25,660 nt of DNA, taken from positions 1 to 25,660 of the IMG/VR virus record IMGVR_UViG_3300042905_003102; one strand, written 5' to 3'. The translations under genes were made by a program, and so were the position numbers. Origin of the DNA: a virus. The notes beneath the pieces are model-generated. The model worked only from the letters and a program-made list of their open reading frames with translations. It searched no databases and was not told where the DNA came from. This document shows, piece after piece, positions 14,945-22,370 of this stretch (positions are counted from its first letter, which is position 1; each line of letters starts with the position of its first letter).

Positions 14945-16165
14945 CTATGTTGATTCGCTGGAATCGCCGGTCAACCAAACAGCCTTCTGTGGCTCCTTGA
15001 TGTAGGCATATCCCTTGCTGATGCTGTCGTACTGAGCCACGATTCGACGACGCTGAGACTCTTCGCTCAGGTTCAGTCGCGTGACCGTCGGACGGATCTG
15101 GAAGACCCACGCCATGAACTCAGGAATCTTGCCGAAGAAGATCCACTCGCGAGCCTGAGTCAGCGTCAAACTGTATCGGGCCGCAATAGCCGAAGTCAGT
15201 CGCTGATATTCGACAGGAGCGAAAGTCATCCCGTTGGCGACTTCCGGAGTCATGAAGAAGTGTGTCAGGTCGCCCGATCCCGGACAGGTCGATTCTCGCT
15301 CAACGCTGGTTGCGTTCAGCAGTGGCAGAATCCGGTCCCGAGTTCGCTGACTCGTGAACACGTTCAGATTCGTCACGTCGACCGACATCGGACGACCGTG
15401 AACCAAGTCCGTCATGTCGTAGAACAGATTCTTGACAGTCTGCAGGTCTTCGCCGCAGGTCAAAGTCAGTGAAGCTGCATTGATCCAAGGTCCACCGGAA
15501 CCGTCGTCGAACGGAGTGCCTGTCGCGCCGTCTTCGTAGAAGATGTCGTACAGAGTTCCGCTGCGGTCGTAAGTCACGTTGTAGCCGATCAGAGCGTCGA
15601 CCAACTTTTCTTCGCGGTACAGGTTATGAGCGTCAGCGATCTTTGGAACCTGCTGCAACGCAAATCCGTTCGGATCTTTGCAGAGTGCTTCGCGAGTGAA
15701 CGCCAAGCCAAGGCCAACAGTCTTGCCGTTCGGATGTTCCAGATAATCACTGGCAACACCGTACAACGGACTGGCTTCAAGTTCGCACAACTCGTGGGCC
15801 TTCATGTCGCTGAAGACACCCCAGTCCTTGAAGGACTCTTCGCACTCACCACGAGTCTCGACAGGAGTGATCGCGGAGAGCTTGTACTCTTCGCGAGGGT
15901 TTTCCTGCAACGAGTAGCGGATGGTTCGCTGAACCATCTTGTTGAACGTGCCGCTGGTCACGATGGCTTCCATCGCATCCGCGTCCATGTTCAGGATCTT
16001 TTCTTTGAAGTTCGGCCCGAAGTCCTGCTCAACGCAGAAATTCAAGTCGATATCAAAAGGCTTGATCTGCTTGGACTCGAGAGCTTCATCGAATTCTTCG
16101 AAGACCTGCTCGCCGTGCTTTTTGTAAGCGTCAACAACCTTTTTCGTGAGTTGGCGATTCGCCAT
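14945..16165 (-). CDS. Major capsid protein (HK97 fold)
   Basis: A 406-aa protein, AAGGA upstream of ATG 16165. It lies after protease/scaffold and decoration genes, which is the standard place. The sequence shows an N-terminal helical arm (VVDAYKKHGEQVFEEFDEAL), then GKTVGLGLAFTREALCKDPNGFALQQV, the 'F.REAL..D' P-domain helix region. Next come VFTSQRTRDRILPLLNATS in the A-domain, the segment QRLTSAIAARYSLTLTQAREW, and the C-terminal strands FMAWVFQIRPTVTRLNLSEESQRRRIVAQYDSISKGYAYIKEP, closely resembling the ending of many HK97-type capsid proteins. The protein should form the procapsid with the scaffold and be processed by the upstream protease. Confidence 0.85.
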   Translation of the reverse strand: MANRQLTKKVVDAYKKHGEQVFEEFDEALESKQIKPFDIDLNFCVEQDFGPNFKEKILNMDADAMEAIVTSGTFNKMVQRTIRYSLQENPREEYKLSAITPVETRGECEESFKDWGVFSDMKAHELCELEASPLYGVASDYLEHPNGKTVGLGLAFTREALCKDPNGFALQQVPKIADAHNLYREEKLVDALIGYNVTYDRSGTLYDIFYEDGATGTPFDDGSGGPWINAASLTLTCGEDLQTVKNLFYDMTDLVHGRPMSVDVTNLNVFTSQRTRDRILPLLNATSVERESTCPGSGDLTHFFMTPEVANGMTFAPVEYQRLTSAIAARYSLTLTQAREWIFFGKIPEFMAWVFQIRPTVTRLNLSEESQRRRIVAQYDSISKGYAYIKEPQKAVWLTGDSSEST

Positions 16166-16204
16166 TTTACTGTCCTTGTCTGAACCTCGGAATCACCACA
16201 CAAA

Positions 16205-16738
16205 TTACGATTTGAATTCGACGAGAGCGTAAGCCTGACTTTCGGCTCCACTGTCATTCACTGCCTGAAACACCTTCAGGCCGGCAGTATCGGTTTTCTG
16301 GATCGTGTCGTTGCTCAAAAGATTCGATCCGGCAACTTTACCGAACGTGAATCCCTGACCGCGAGTCCAGGTCGTCGGAGCAGCAGCCCCGTCAGCATCA
16401 ACGATCTTGTACGCTCGCTGAAAGGTTGACCCTTCGCGATACAGAGCAAACGGAATACAATCCGGAGCGTCGTTGCAGACACCGTCCGCATCGTCGATTT
16501 CCTGCAGGTTCACACCCTGAAACTTGGCTTTCGCAGCAGTCTGCGTGGTTGCCAAGTTCGTGTCCCATGCCTGATCCGTCTGGATCAGTGCGGCCTTGAG
16601 AACTCCCGTGGAGCTATCGCTTCCAAGAAAGTCGCCAGGGCACATATCAACCAAAGTGTCCGGCGGAGTCATGTGACGGATGTCAGTGACCGCAGGAACC
16701 TGACCGTAATGGTGCATTACATTCAAACAGCGTGGCAT
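16205..16738 (-). CDS. Putative capsid decoration protein
   Basis: A 177-aa protein, AAGGG six bases before ATG 16738. It sits between the protease/scaffold gene and the major capsid gene, exactly where lambda-like phages carry decoration (gpD-type) genes. The sequence is beta-rich with short Gly/Ala/Asp turns: PGDFLGSDSSTGVLKAALIQTD, YKIVDADGAAAPTTWTRGQGFTFGKVAG, DTAGLKVFQAVNDSGAESQAYALVEF. The final 'AYALVEF' strand is a common ending of such proteins. No membrane segment or signal is seen. The role is inferred from position and composition. Confidence 0.6.
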   Translation of the reverse strand: MPRCLNVMHHYGQVPAVTDIRHMTPPDTLVDMCPGDFLGSDSSTGVLKAALIQTDQAWDTNLATTQTAAKAKFQGVNLQEIDDADGVCNDAPDCIPFALYREGSTFQRAYKIVDADGAAAPTTWTRGQGFTFGKVAGSNLLSNDTIQKTDTAGLKVFQAVNDSGAESQAYALVEFKS

Positions 16739-16779
16739 GTCTCGCCCTTTTCAAACAAACGAACCGAAACGGTCAGTGA

Positions 16780-17250
16780 TTACTTCTTCAGGCCGAGTTC
16801 TTCAAGCAAAGAACCCTTCTTGTAACCGGCCTTTGATCCCTGCGACGGACGGTAAGCTGGCTTCTTAGCCTGCTCTTCTTCTTCCTTCACTGGGGTTTCT
16901 TCTGTGTCTTCCGGATTGTCGTCGATCAGCATCGGGCTGATCTTGGACAGAACCGAACTGAATTTCTTGCGAGCACCTTCCTGCATCTCGCAGGCGCACT
17001 CGACGATTTCTTTCATCAGGGCTTCTTCGAGCGTGACGCCTTCGAAGACCTTGGTGAACTCGGCAGACACTTCGCCTCGCAACTTCTCAGTCGCTCGTTC
17101 GGCTTCCAGTGCGTCCAGACGAGCTTTCAACTCGTCCTTCTCTTTCTTCGCCTGAGCGAGCGCGGCTTCCGTCGCGTCGGTCGCAGTGGCTTCTTCGAGA
17201 ATTGACTTCACGAGTTCTGGATGCTTGTCGCGGAGTGTCTTCAGGTCCAT
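16780..17250 (-). CDS. Possible separate scaffold protein from internal start
   Basis: Within the protease gene, ATG 17250 (Met171) lies exactly between the protease and scaffold domains, and AGAGGAAGAAGAGATC precedes it with an AGGA about ten bases upstream. Translation from here would give a 156-aa scaffold starting MDLKTLRDKHPELVK, in phase with the full protein. Lambda C/Nu3 uses the same arrangement. The purine-rich upstream sequence also encodes the Glu linker, so the ribosome site may be coincidental. Confidence 0.5.
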   Translation of the reverse strand: MDLKTLRDKHPELVKSILEEATATDATEAALAQAKKEKDELKARLDALEAERATEKLRGEVSAEFTKVFEGVTLEEALMKEIVECACEMQEGARKKFSSVLSKISPMLIDDNPEDTEETPVKEEEEQAKKPAYRPSQGSKAGYKKGSLLEELGLKK

Positions 17251-17760
17251 GATCTCTTCTTCCTCTGATTCGAAAATGCCAGCAGTTGTTGCCGGCTTCG
17301 TAACAATGTCGACAGACCGGAGAACTTCGATGGACTCAACAATCACGTCCCCGTCGGAACCGACTTTTCCGGACTTGATTGAGGAATTGATCGACATCCC
17401 CAACGACTTCGGAGCGTTCACAACATCCCACAAGAACTGTTCTGCAACAGCATGTTTCGGGTTAAAATGCACGTCCCCGAAGTAACCTTCGCCAGGACGG
17501 TACTCAACCTTCTGGCCGACAACAGCGAATTTGTCCCGATACGAGCGATTGGTCGTTGCTGTCGCTGGATGATCGATGTAAATCGATGTCCCCGGCAGTA
17601 ACTTCATCGCTGACTTCTGGACTCCGGGTGTGTCGTAGTTGCGTTTGTTGAGGCTTCTCAACCCCAGCAACTTGACTCCTCGGATGATTCCCCGCTCTCG
17701 ATCAATTCGATCTTCGGCAATGGCTTCGAACGCATCTTCTGTTACGAGGATGTCACTCAT
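16780..17760 (-). CDS. Capsid maturation protease with C-terminal scaffold
   Basis: A 326-aa protein. A longer frame opens at 17811 but lies over the 19-aa ORF. ATG 17760 overlaps that ORF's stop (ATGA) and gives MSDILVTEDAFEA. Residues 1-165 are a herpesvirus-assemblin/T4 gp21-like serine protease domain: LNKRNYDTPGVQKSAM, SIYIDHPA with catalytic His64, GMSINSS with nucleophile Ser123, and the strand SIEVLRSVDIVTKPATTAGIFES. After an acidic link (EEEE) comes a scaffold domain: a coiled coil around 198-225 (AQAKKEKDELKARLDALEAER), an acidic region, and a basic end GYKKGSLLEELGLKK likely to bind capsid protein. The portal gene lies before it and the capsid genes after it. Confidence 0.82.
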   Translation of the reverse strand: MSDILVTEDAFEAIAEDRIDRERGIIRGVKLLGLRSLNKRNYDTPGVQKSAMKLLPGTSIYIDHPATATTNRSYRDKFAVVGQKVEYRPGEGYFGDVHFNPKHAVAEQFLWDVVNAPKSLGMSINSSIKSGKVGSDGDVIVESIEVLRSVDIVTKPATTAGIFESEEEEIMDLKTLRDKHPELVKSILEEATATDATEAALAQAKKEKDELKARLDALEAERATEKLRGEVSAEFTKVFEGVTLEEALMKEIVECACEMQEGARKKFSSVLSKISPMLIDDNPEDTEETPVKEEEEQAKKPAYRPSQGSKAGYKKGSLLEELGLKK

Positions 17761-17816
17761 TTTGTTCCGCCCTTGCCGCCCTTCGGTTTCTTCTTGTTTC
17801 CGCAGCCACATCCCAT
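17757..17816 (-). CDS. 19-aa Cys/Lys/Gly leader-like peptide
   Basis: A tiny ORF with a strong ribosome site (GAGGGAG, about six bases before ATG 17816) and a TGA overlapping the protease ATG. The product is MGCGCGNKKKPKGGKGGTK: a CGCG-type metal-binding-like head followed by a lysine/glycine tail. It may serve to couple translation of the protease or be a functional micropeptide. A nested palindrome lies just upstream. Confidence 0.55.
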   Translation of the reverse strand: MGCGCGNKKKPKGGKGGTK

Positions 17817-17828
17817 GGCAAACTCCCT

Positions 17829-17879
17829 CTTGTCAAATCGCCAAAATGACAATAAGTCATTTTGTACGAACTTGACAAG
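17829..17879 (-). promoter_or_regulatory. Nested double palindrome upstream of protease genes
   Basis: Outer arms CTTGTCAA (17829-17836) and TTGACAAG (17872-17879) are exact complements. Inside them AAAATGAC (17843-17850) and GTCATTTT (17856-17863) form a second exact pair around AATAA. The element fills the gap between the portal stop and the ribosome site of the 19-aa ORF. No T-run follows it, so an operator, RNA processing site or promoter element is more likely than a terminator. Confidence 0.6.
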
Positions 17880-17895
17880 ACTACTGCAACCGAAT

Positions 17896-19500
17896 TTAGA
17901 CGTTTCGAGTCGGATCTTTCTTCGAAACACCCTTTTCTTTCATCGGATCGGCTTTATTGCCCGCCGCTGGTCCCGGAGTGCCCATGTTCTGCGGCGATTG
18001 CGGCGATCCCGCCGGCAACGGAAGCTCCGTTACCAGTTCTGACTTGCGCTGAGCATTCTCGGCCACTGATTCCAACCCTTCCGGAGCCAGAACCGTCTTA
18101 TTCCCCAGCAGCCCACGATCCCACCAGTCTTTCATCACCTCGTGATCTTCCTGGCGGTTTCTCGTCTGAACTCGTGGCGGCTTGATCTCCAGCACAACCT
18201 GCAGCACGTCAGCCGTTGTGATGTCGTGCTGTCCTGACTCCGCAGCGTACCACAGAGCCTGTTTCAGGATCCGCAAGTCTTCCTGAACCATCAGACTCTG
18301 CTCGTACCGCATCGACTTGTGGAACGGCCCCTCAGAGACCAGCGTCGAGGCGAAGTTCCCCTCGCTGACGTTCGCCGTCAGCATAAACTCCGGCAACTTC
18401 ATCCCCGCAGCGCACGACCGAAGCAGCGATACCAGAGTTTCTATGTGGTTACTGTTCCCGGCGCCTGTCTCCGGAAACTCGTACTTGATCTGCGATGGAA
18501 TCGTGACCACTGCCGCCGACGGAAAGTCGTATGTTTCTGACTGCCCGCTGCTCGCGCCGCCATTTTGCTGCGTATTCAGGTAACTCTTCACCGAATCGCT
18601 CGACGGATTCCCCATGATTGTCCGGATCGCCCCAAACGCCGCCTGAAACGAACTCGTTCGCATCAGATTCGCCAGCAACTTCTTGGCGAAGATCAGTTCT
18701 TCGCGTACCGGCCAGTAAAGAGTGATCCCCCGGGGATCCGCCGACAACACGTTTCTCTTGCGATGCTGAACCAGAATCCGATCCTGAGATTCTTCCATTT
18801 GCGGAATCGTGTCGCCCCGGTAATTCGCCAGCCCGCCTTCCTTCGTCATCTTCGTGACGAATCGCAGGTCCGGATACCAAACATCCTTCAGGAAGTACGC
18901 GACCGGCTGAGCGCGGAGATCATTTGTCTTCCGGACGCCCAGCGAATCAAAGTATTCCTTCGAAGCGTCGTCCGGATCCACGAAACTGCTCTTCGGGTCA
19001 TCGTCGAGATCCTGTGGCTCGCCAAAATAAACCCGGACCATCCCGTCGTCGTCGTAACTCAGCAGGTCGAACACCTCACCGTGCCGATCGCACCGTTGAC
19101 TGACTTCCGACTGCCGCATTTGCCACTGATTCTCAGCCGTCCACAGCTCAATAAACGCCTCAATCCGCTTCACCGCATCAGAGTTCGGCTGATTCTCGTC
19201 CCTCGGCTTTACCGTGATTGCGTGCCCTGTATCAGCGATGTAATAACTGCGATTGTCCTTCGCATTTGTCCCCCAGGGCAACCTGCCAAGCTGATCTCCG
19301 AGAACAATTGCCTCCCGGACATCCTGAATTGTCTCAAGCGGCTCGTCGCCGCCAAACGGAAGCTGATCGCCGTTCGCGTTCACCCCGCCGCAACTGACTC
19401 CGAGTTCCTCGAAGATCCGCGCCGCAGCCTTCGTCGCCTCGATTGCCAGTTTCTCGTTCTCAATCACCCAACTCGTCGGTAAACCGTTCGCATATGCCAT
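17896..19500 (-). CDS. Portal protein
   Basis: A 534-aa protein with GGAG seven bases before ATG 19500. It lies between the large terminase and the maturation protease, the fixed place of the portal. The length is in the usual 450-550 range. Supporting segments are an N-terminal helical region (KLAIEATKAAARIFEEL), beta-rich wing sequence (HGEVFDLLSYDDDGMVRVYFGEP), YFLKDVWYPDLRFV, and HRKRNVLSADPRGITLYWPVREELIFAKKLLANLMRTSSFQAAFGAI. Last come KLPEFMLTANVSEGNFASTLVSEGPFHKSM and a clip/crown-like helix. The 'lP..ml.....gn.aS.l..e.pf' segment resembles portals of SPP1/phi-type phages. The C-terminus is a Pro/Gly/Lys-rich tail. It would form the dodecameric DNA entry ring. Confidence 0.82.
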   Translation of the reverse strand: MAYANGLPTSWVIENEKLAIEATKAAARIFEELGVSCGGVNANGDQLPFGGDEPLETIQDVREAIVLGDQLGRLPWGTNAKDNRSYYIADTGHAITVKPRDENQPNSDAVKRIEAFIELWTAENQWQMRQSEVSQRCDRHGEVFDLLSYDDDGMVRVYFGEPQDLDDDPKSSFVDPDDASKEYFDSLGVRKTNDLRAQPVAYFLKDVWYPDLRFVTKMTKEGGLANYRGDTIPQMEESQDRILVQHRKRNVLSADPRGITLYWPVREELIFAKKLLANLMRTSSFQAAFGAIRTIMGNPSSDSVKSYLNTQQNGGASSGQSETYDFPSAAVVTIPSQIKYEFPETGAGNSNHIETLVSLLRSCAAGMKLPEFMLTANVSEGNFASTLVSEGPFHKSMRYEQSLMVQEDLRILKQALWYAAESGQHDITTADVLQVVLEIKPPRVQTRNRQEDHEVMKDWWDRGLLGNKTVLAPEGLESVAENAQRKSELVTELPLPAGSPQSPQNMGTPGPAAGNKADPMKEKGVSKKDPTRNV

Positions 19501-19557
19501 CTGATGTCTCCTTCAGCACAGAATACGCCGAAAAATCACCAGAAGCAACACGATCCA

Positions 19558-19725
19558 TCAGCGAAGCAGTTTCCACCACCAAAACGTCGATCTCACCGCT
19601 CGCCGGTAAACACCGATGTTCGCGTTCTGCTGAAACGATTGGTCGACGACCATAGAGATCGTCTGAATCGCAGCATCGACGGGATCTGATTTCTCGCGGC
19701 ATGAATTGCATCCTCGTTTACTCAT
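19558..19725 (-). CDS. Small hypothetical protein (55 aa) between terminase and portal
   Basis: The ATG at 19725 follows the terminase TGA by one base, and AAGGAG is seven bases upstream, a better start signal than the competing frame has. The product begins MSKRGCNSCREKSDPVD, has a central helix (AAIQTISMVVDQSFQQNANIG), and ends RRAVRSTFWWWKLLR with three tryptophans in a basic context. The CxxC pair could bind metal. An alternative 83-aa frame (19460-19711) lacks a spaced ribosome site and runs into the portal gene. Function unknown. Confidence 0.6.
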   Translation of the reverse strand: MSKRGCNSCREKSDPVDAAIQTISMVVDQSFQQNANIGVYRRAVRSTFWWWKLLR

Positions 19726-19726
19726 C

Positions 19727-21160
19727 TCACTTCTCCTTCCTCAGGTTGTCCCAGTATTCCATCTCATATCGCGGCAACTGAGTACACATTGCCAGTGCAT
19801 CCGGCCCGTCGTCGTGCTTCCCGACGCCCGGGATGCCGTCGAACTGCTTGATCTGCTGCAAGAGCAGAGTCGTTCCCGGATTCTCGAGGAACCGGAACTC
19901 TCGCTGCGTCAGCCGTTTGTCCAGTCCTCGACGAATTCTCATTTCCTTCTTCAGCATGTCCTCGACCGGAATTATGATCCCTCCAGACATGAGGTATTTC
20001 GACAGCGCATAGTCCAGGTGATTCGCCGCGTAGTTCATGATCAAGTCGCGGAAAATACTCTGAAACTGCGTCGATTCAATCCCAATCAGGTCGCCTGATC
20101 TGATCCGGTGGTGATCCTGATCGCAGAACAGGAATAAGTCCTCGATGATCTCCGACGGCGATCGTCGTTTTAAGTCAGCATCGACATACGCCAGTTCTGA
20201 CGTTTGTGCCATACAAACAATTGCCGAATAATCGCCCTTTTTGACTGATCGACCTTTGCTTGGGTCGACGCAGAACATTCGGACAATGTCGTTGGCGTGT
20301 TTCGGAACGGGGAACTTCTCAAGCGGGATGTAGAGATTTGTGAAGAGCTCTCTGTCCCACTCGGCACCAGTCTTTGAGGAGGCGAGCCAGCAGCCGTTCA
20401 AGAAACGATCCCTGTCGTCATCCGACATTTGCTCGAGTCGTTGACGGTAGGCAGGGTCTGACTGCATCAGGTGCGTGTTGTCTCGCAGCGTCGCGCCGAT
20501 GAACGTCGCTGATGTCGTAACACACTCGTTCTCGCTCGTCTCTTCGTTGATCTCATACTGAGGTTCGTCGTACCAGTGAAAATCCGGCTCGACGTACCTG
20601 AAGTGCCGAATGACTCCTGATCGCTCGGGGATCGGCAACCCTGTCTCTGGATTCAGCCACCAATACAGGAATCTGTACAACCAAGAATCATTATCCGGGT
20701 TCATGCTGAGCTTCATTCTCGGCTTAATCCCGGACTTGCTTCTCGCGCGACCCCAAAGATACTGCACGAACTTCAGCGGCCACTGTGTCGCCTCGTCAAT
20801 TGCCAATGCGTCAAGTTGGGCTCCCTGATAGTCCTCGAGGTTCTTTTCGAACTGACAGGATCCCAAGGCAATCTTCGCCCCGCACGGGAATTCAAACTCG
20901 TTGCGAGTGTGGTTGTAGATCGCGCCGTACGGGCGATACATCTCACGGCAATGATCCAGCAGGGCGCCAGACTTCGTTAACTGTGGGTACGTTCTTCGCA
21001 TGATCAAACCGCGAAACATCGGGTTCGCATGCGGACCTTGACAGTGCCTGAGCATGTCAAGTGTCACAATGTGGCTCTTACCCGAGCCTGCCGCGCCACC
21101 GTAGCACGTCCATTCTGCCTCTGTTACCAAAACTCTGTATTGTGGATCTGAGAGCTTCAT
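19727..21160 (-). CDS. Terminase large subunit
   Basis: About 477 aa. An upstream in-frame start at 21247 exists, but ATG 21160 overlaps the preceding stop (ATGA) after GGACCGGAAGA and gives MKLSDPQYRVLVTEAEW. The ATPase half has Walker A GGAAGSGKS (Lys28), LIMRRTYPQL with the adenine/arginine-finger type Arg, Walker B LDALAIDEAT (Asp122-Glu123) and the coupling motif SMNPDN. The nuclease half has FCVDPSKG (Asp299), GDLIGIES (Glu361) and HDDGPDALAM (Asp450/453), the three acidic clusters of the RNase H-like Terminase_6C domain. It packages DNA into the procapsid through the portal encoded downstream. Confidence 0.92.
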   Translation of the reverse strand: MKLSDPQYRVLVTEAEWTCYGGAAGSGKSHIVTLDMLRHCQGPHANPMFRGLIMRRTYPQLTKSGALLDHCREMYRPYGAIYNHTRNEFEFPCGAKIALGSCQFEKNLEDYQGAQLDALAIDEATQWPLKFVQYLWGRARSKSGIKPRMKLSMNPDNDSWLYRFLYWWLNPETGLPIPERSGVIRHFRYVEPDFHWYDEPQYEINEETSENECVTTSATFIGATLRDNTHLMQSDPAYRQRLEQMSDDDRDRFLNGCWLASSKTGAEWDRELFTNLYIPLEKFPVPKHANDIVRMFCVDPSKGRSVKKGDYSAIVCMAQTSELAYVDADLKRRSPSEIIEDLFLFCDQDHHRIRSGDLIGIESTQFQSIFRDLIMNYAANHLDYALSKYLMSGGIIIPVEDMLKKEMRIRRGLDKRLTQREFRFLENPGTTLLLQQIKQFDGIPGVGKHDDGPDALAMCTQLPRYEMEYWDNLRKEK

Positions 21161-21660
21161 TCTTCCGGTCCCATCAGTGATTCTTTTGCAGCCATCAATT
21201 CTCGGATAGTTGTTTCGCCGCAACCCCTGAGTCTTGATAGATTCCACTCGGTAACTTCAGACAGATAAGTTAGGTTGCTTTTTCTCAAAGCAGTATGGGC
21301 TCTTGCCGAAAGCTGCACATGCAAATACAGGTCTTCTATCCTGATATCTCGAGGTGGGGATTTGAATACGAGCAGCATCCCATCAGACGGTTCTGATTCC
21401 TTCTCTTTGGCCGATAGATCCATGACACATTCGGTTAGTCTGGCTACCCGCCTAATTAAAGCGTTATGCGACTCAATCAGACTCTGTATCTGCTGAGGCA
21501 AGAGAATATCTCTTGCGTATATCTGCTCTTGCTTTTTTCGTTCCGCTCGGATCTTTTCCTGCTCGCTTTCAGAAGCTAATCTGGCGCGATCCTCCCTCGC
21601 CTTTGTTATGCCGAGAGAATCAAGCAACTGCTTGTCAACAACCGCAAACTCTGTCGCCAT
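21157..21660 (-). CDS. RNA polymerase alpha-CTD-like protein in the small-terminase position
   Basis: A 167-aa protein. The frame could begin at TTG 21681, but ATG 21660 with AGGA nine bases upstream is preferred. Residues 18-95 are charged helix/coiled coil (KAREDRARLASESEQEKIRAE, LLPQQIQSLIESHNALIRRVARL). Residues 106-160 read IRIEDLYLHVQLSARAHTAL, then YLSEVTEWNLSRLRGCGETTIRELM. This follows the alpha-CTD pattern IEDLxLSVRAxNxL....TigeL...t...Ll.....G..sl.Ei, with Arg120 and Gly148 matching the DNA-contacting Arg265 and Gly296 of the E. coli domain. It is coupled to the large terminase by ATGA. It may be a small terminase with an unusual DNA-binding domain, or a transcription regulator. 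Confidence 0.7.
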   Translation of the reverse strand: MATEFAVVDKQLLDSLGITKAREDRARLASESEQEKIRAERKKQEQIYARDILLPQQIQSLIESHNALIRRVARLTECVMDLSAKEKESEPSDGMLLVFKSPPRDIRIEDLYLHVQLSARAHTALRKSNLTYLSEVTEWNLSRLRGCGETTIRELMAAKESLMGPEE

Positions 21661-21684
21661 GGTTCCAATTCCTTCAAACAAAAC

Positions 21685-21720
21685 AAGCAGCCAGCGACTC
21701 GGGGGAATCGCTGACTGCTT
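21685..21720 (-). terminator. Rho-independent terminator
   Basis: Arms AAGCAGCCAGCGA (21685-21697) and TCGCTGACTGCTT (21708-21720) pair over 13 positions with one mismatch. On the minus strand the stem is followed by GTTTTGTTTG. It closes the unit containing the 99-aa gene and lies just upstream of the alpha-CTD-like gene. Confidence 0.75.
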
Positions 21721-21732
21721 TCGGGGAGAGAC

Positions 21733-22032
21733 TTACTGGTCGCGTTCGGTTACGTCGATCGCTTGCGAATCTTCGACAGAGTGACACGCTCGCGTTCTCT
21801 TCTCCGGGTCGAACATCGGAGAAGGTTCTGTCTTCTCAAACGTCCGCATTCTCGGCTGATCAATGCTTACCCCCGTTATCGTCGCCTTCACGTCCGAGGA
21901 CGGACGACCTCGCTTTTTCTCGGATTGCATCTGAGTCAGCAGTGCAAATGCTGCTGTCCGTGCAATCGACTCTGAATCCGCGTTCTGAACGTCGCACTCG
22001 ACGTTAATCCTGAAACGAAACTGCTTCGACAT
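21733..22032 (-). CDS. Hypothetical protein (99 aa)
   Basis: ATG 22032 has AAGGA six bases upstream. The product starts MSKQFRFRINVECDVQNADS with a helix (SESIARTAAFALLTQMQSEKKRGRPSS), a strand (DVKATITGVSIDQP) and an acidic, polar end. The strand-helix-strand order with a KRGRP-type basic patch is seen but not diagnostic. Family not recognised. It is followed immediately by a strong terminator, so it is the last gene of its transcript. Confidence 0.6.
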   Translation of the reverse strand: MSKQFRFRINVECDVQNADSESIARTAAFALLTQMQSEKKRGRPSSDVKATITGVSIDQPRMRTFEKTEPSPMFDPEKRTRACHSVEDSQAIDVTERDQ

Positions 22033-22060
22033 TTCTGATCCTTCGACTAATGGTTGTTGT

Positions 22061-22080
22061 GTTTCACGACGCTGTGAAAC
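22061..22080 (-). other. Perfect inverted repeat between two small genes
   Basis: GTTTCAC and GTGAAAC form an exact 7-bp stem with a 6-base loop, in the gap between the exported-protein gene and the 99-aa gene. No T-run follows on the minus strand, so it may be a pause, processing or operator site rather than a terminator. Confidence 0.4.
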
Positions 22081-22088
22081 TTGAGGAA

Positions 22089-22370
22089 CTAACGCCCGAT
22101 TCTACACGCCTTGCACCGCGTTCGCATCCCAATCACATCCCCAGACGCATTCCGGAAGTAAACCCCGTCAAATGTGGTGGATGGTGCTGCAGACTTCGCC
22201 GTCGTCTTGCGGACCACAGGTTCTTTTTTTATTTTCGGTGGGGCCGGCGGAGTCGCTGGTCTCGACTCCATCGCCTTGAAATACCTGTCAGCAAAGCTGG
22301 GGTCGCCAGCATCTGTGATTCGGCTTGTGGCGATGGTGAGCAGAATGATAACGATTGATACGCGGATCAT
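22089..22370 (-). CDS. Small exported or membrane-anchored protein (93 aa)
   Basis: The frame is open to 22526, but ATG 22370 has GGAG seven bases upstream and overlaps the preceding stop (ATGA), so it is chosen. The product begins MIRVSIVIILLTIATSRITDAG, an N-terminal hydrophobic segment resembling a signal peptide with an Ala-Gly site. Next come a Pro-rich basic linker (RPATPPAPPKIKKEPVVRK) and a C-terminal FDGVYFRNASGDVIGMRTRCKACRIGR with a CxxC pair. A periplasmic or surface location is likely. Superinfection exclusion or lysis accessory roles are possible, but neither is shown. Confidence 0.62.
   Translation of the reverse strand: MIRVSIVIILLTIATSRITDAGDPSFADRYFKAMESRPATPPAPPKIKKEPVVRKTTAKSAAPSTTFDGVYFRNASGDVIGMRTRCKACRIGR

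Noticed and set aside
18565-19482. 305-aa plus-strand ORF opposite the portal gene
   Set aside because: It is an antisense shadow of the portal frame: no recognisable domain, no ribosome site and biased composition.
19460-19711. 83-aa minus-strand ORF between terminase and portal
   Set aside because: It overlaps the portal start by 41 bases and its ATG has no properly spaced ribosome site. The 55-aa ORF in another frame has both a good site and tight spacing.
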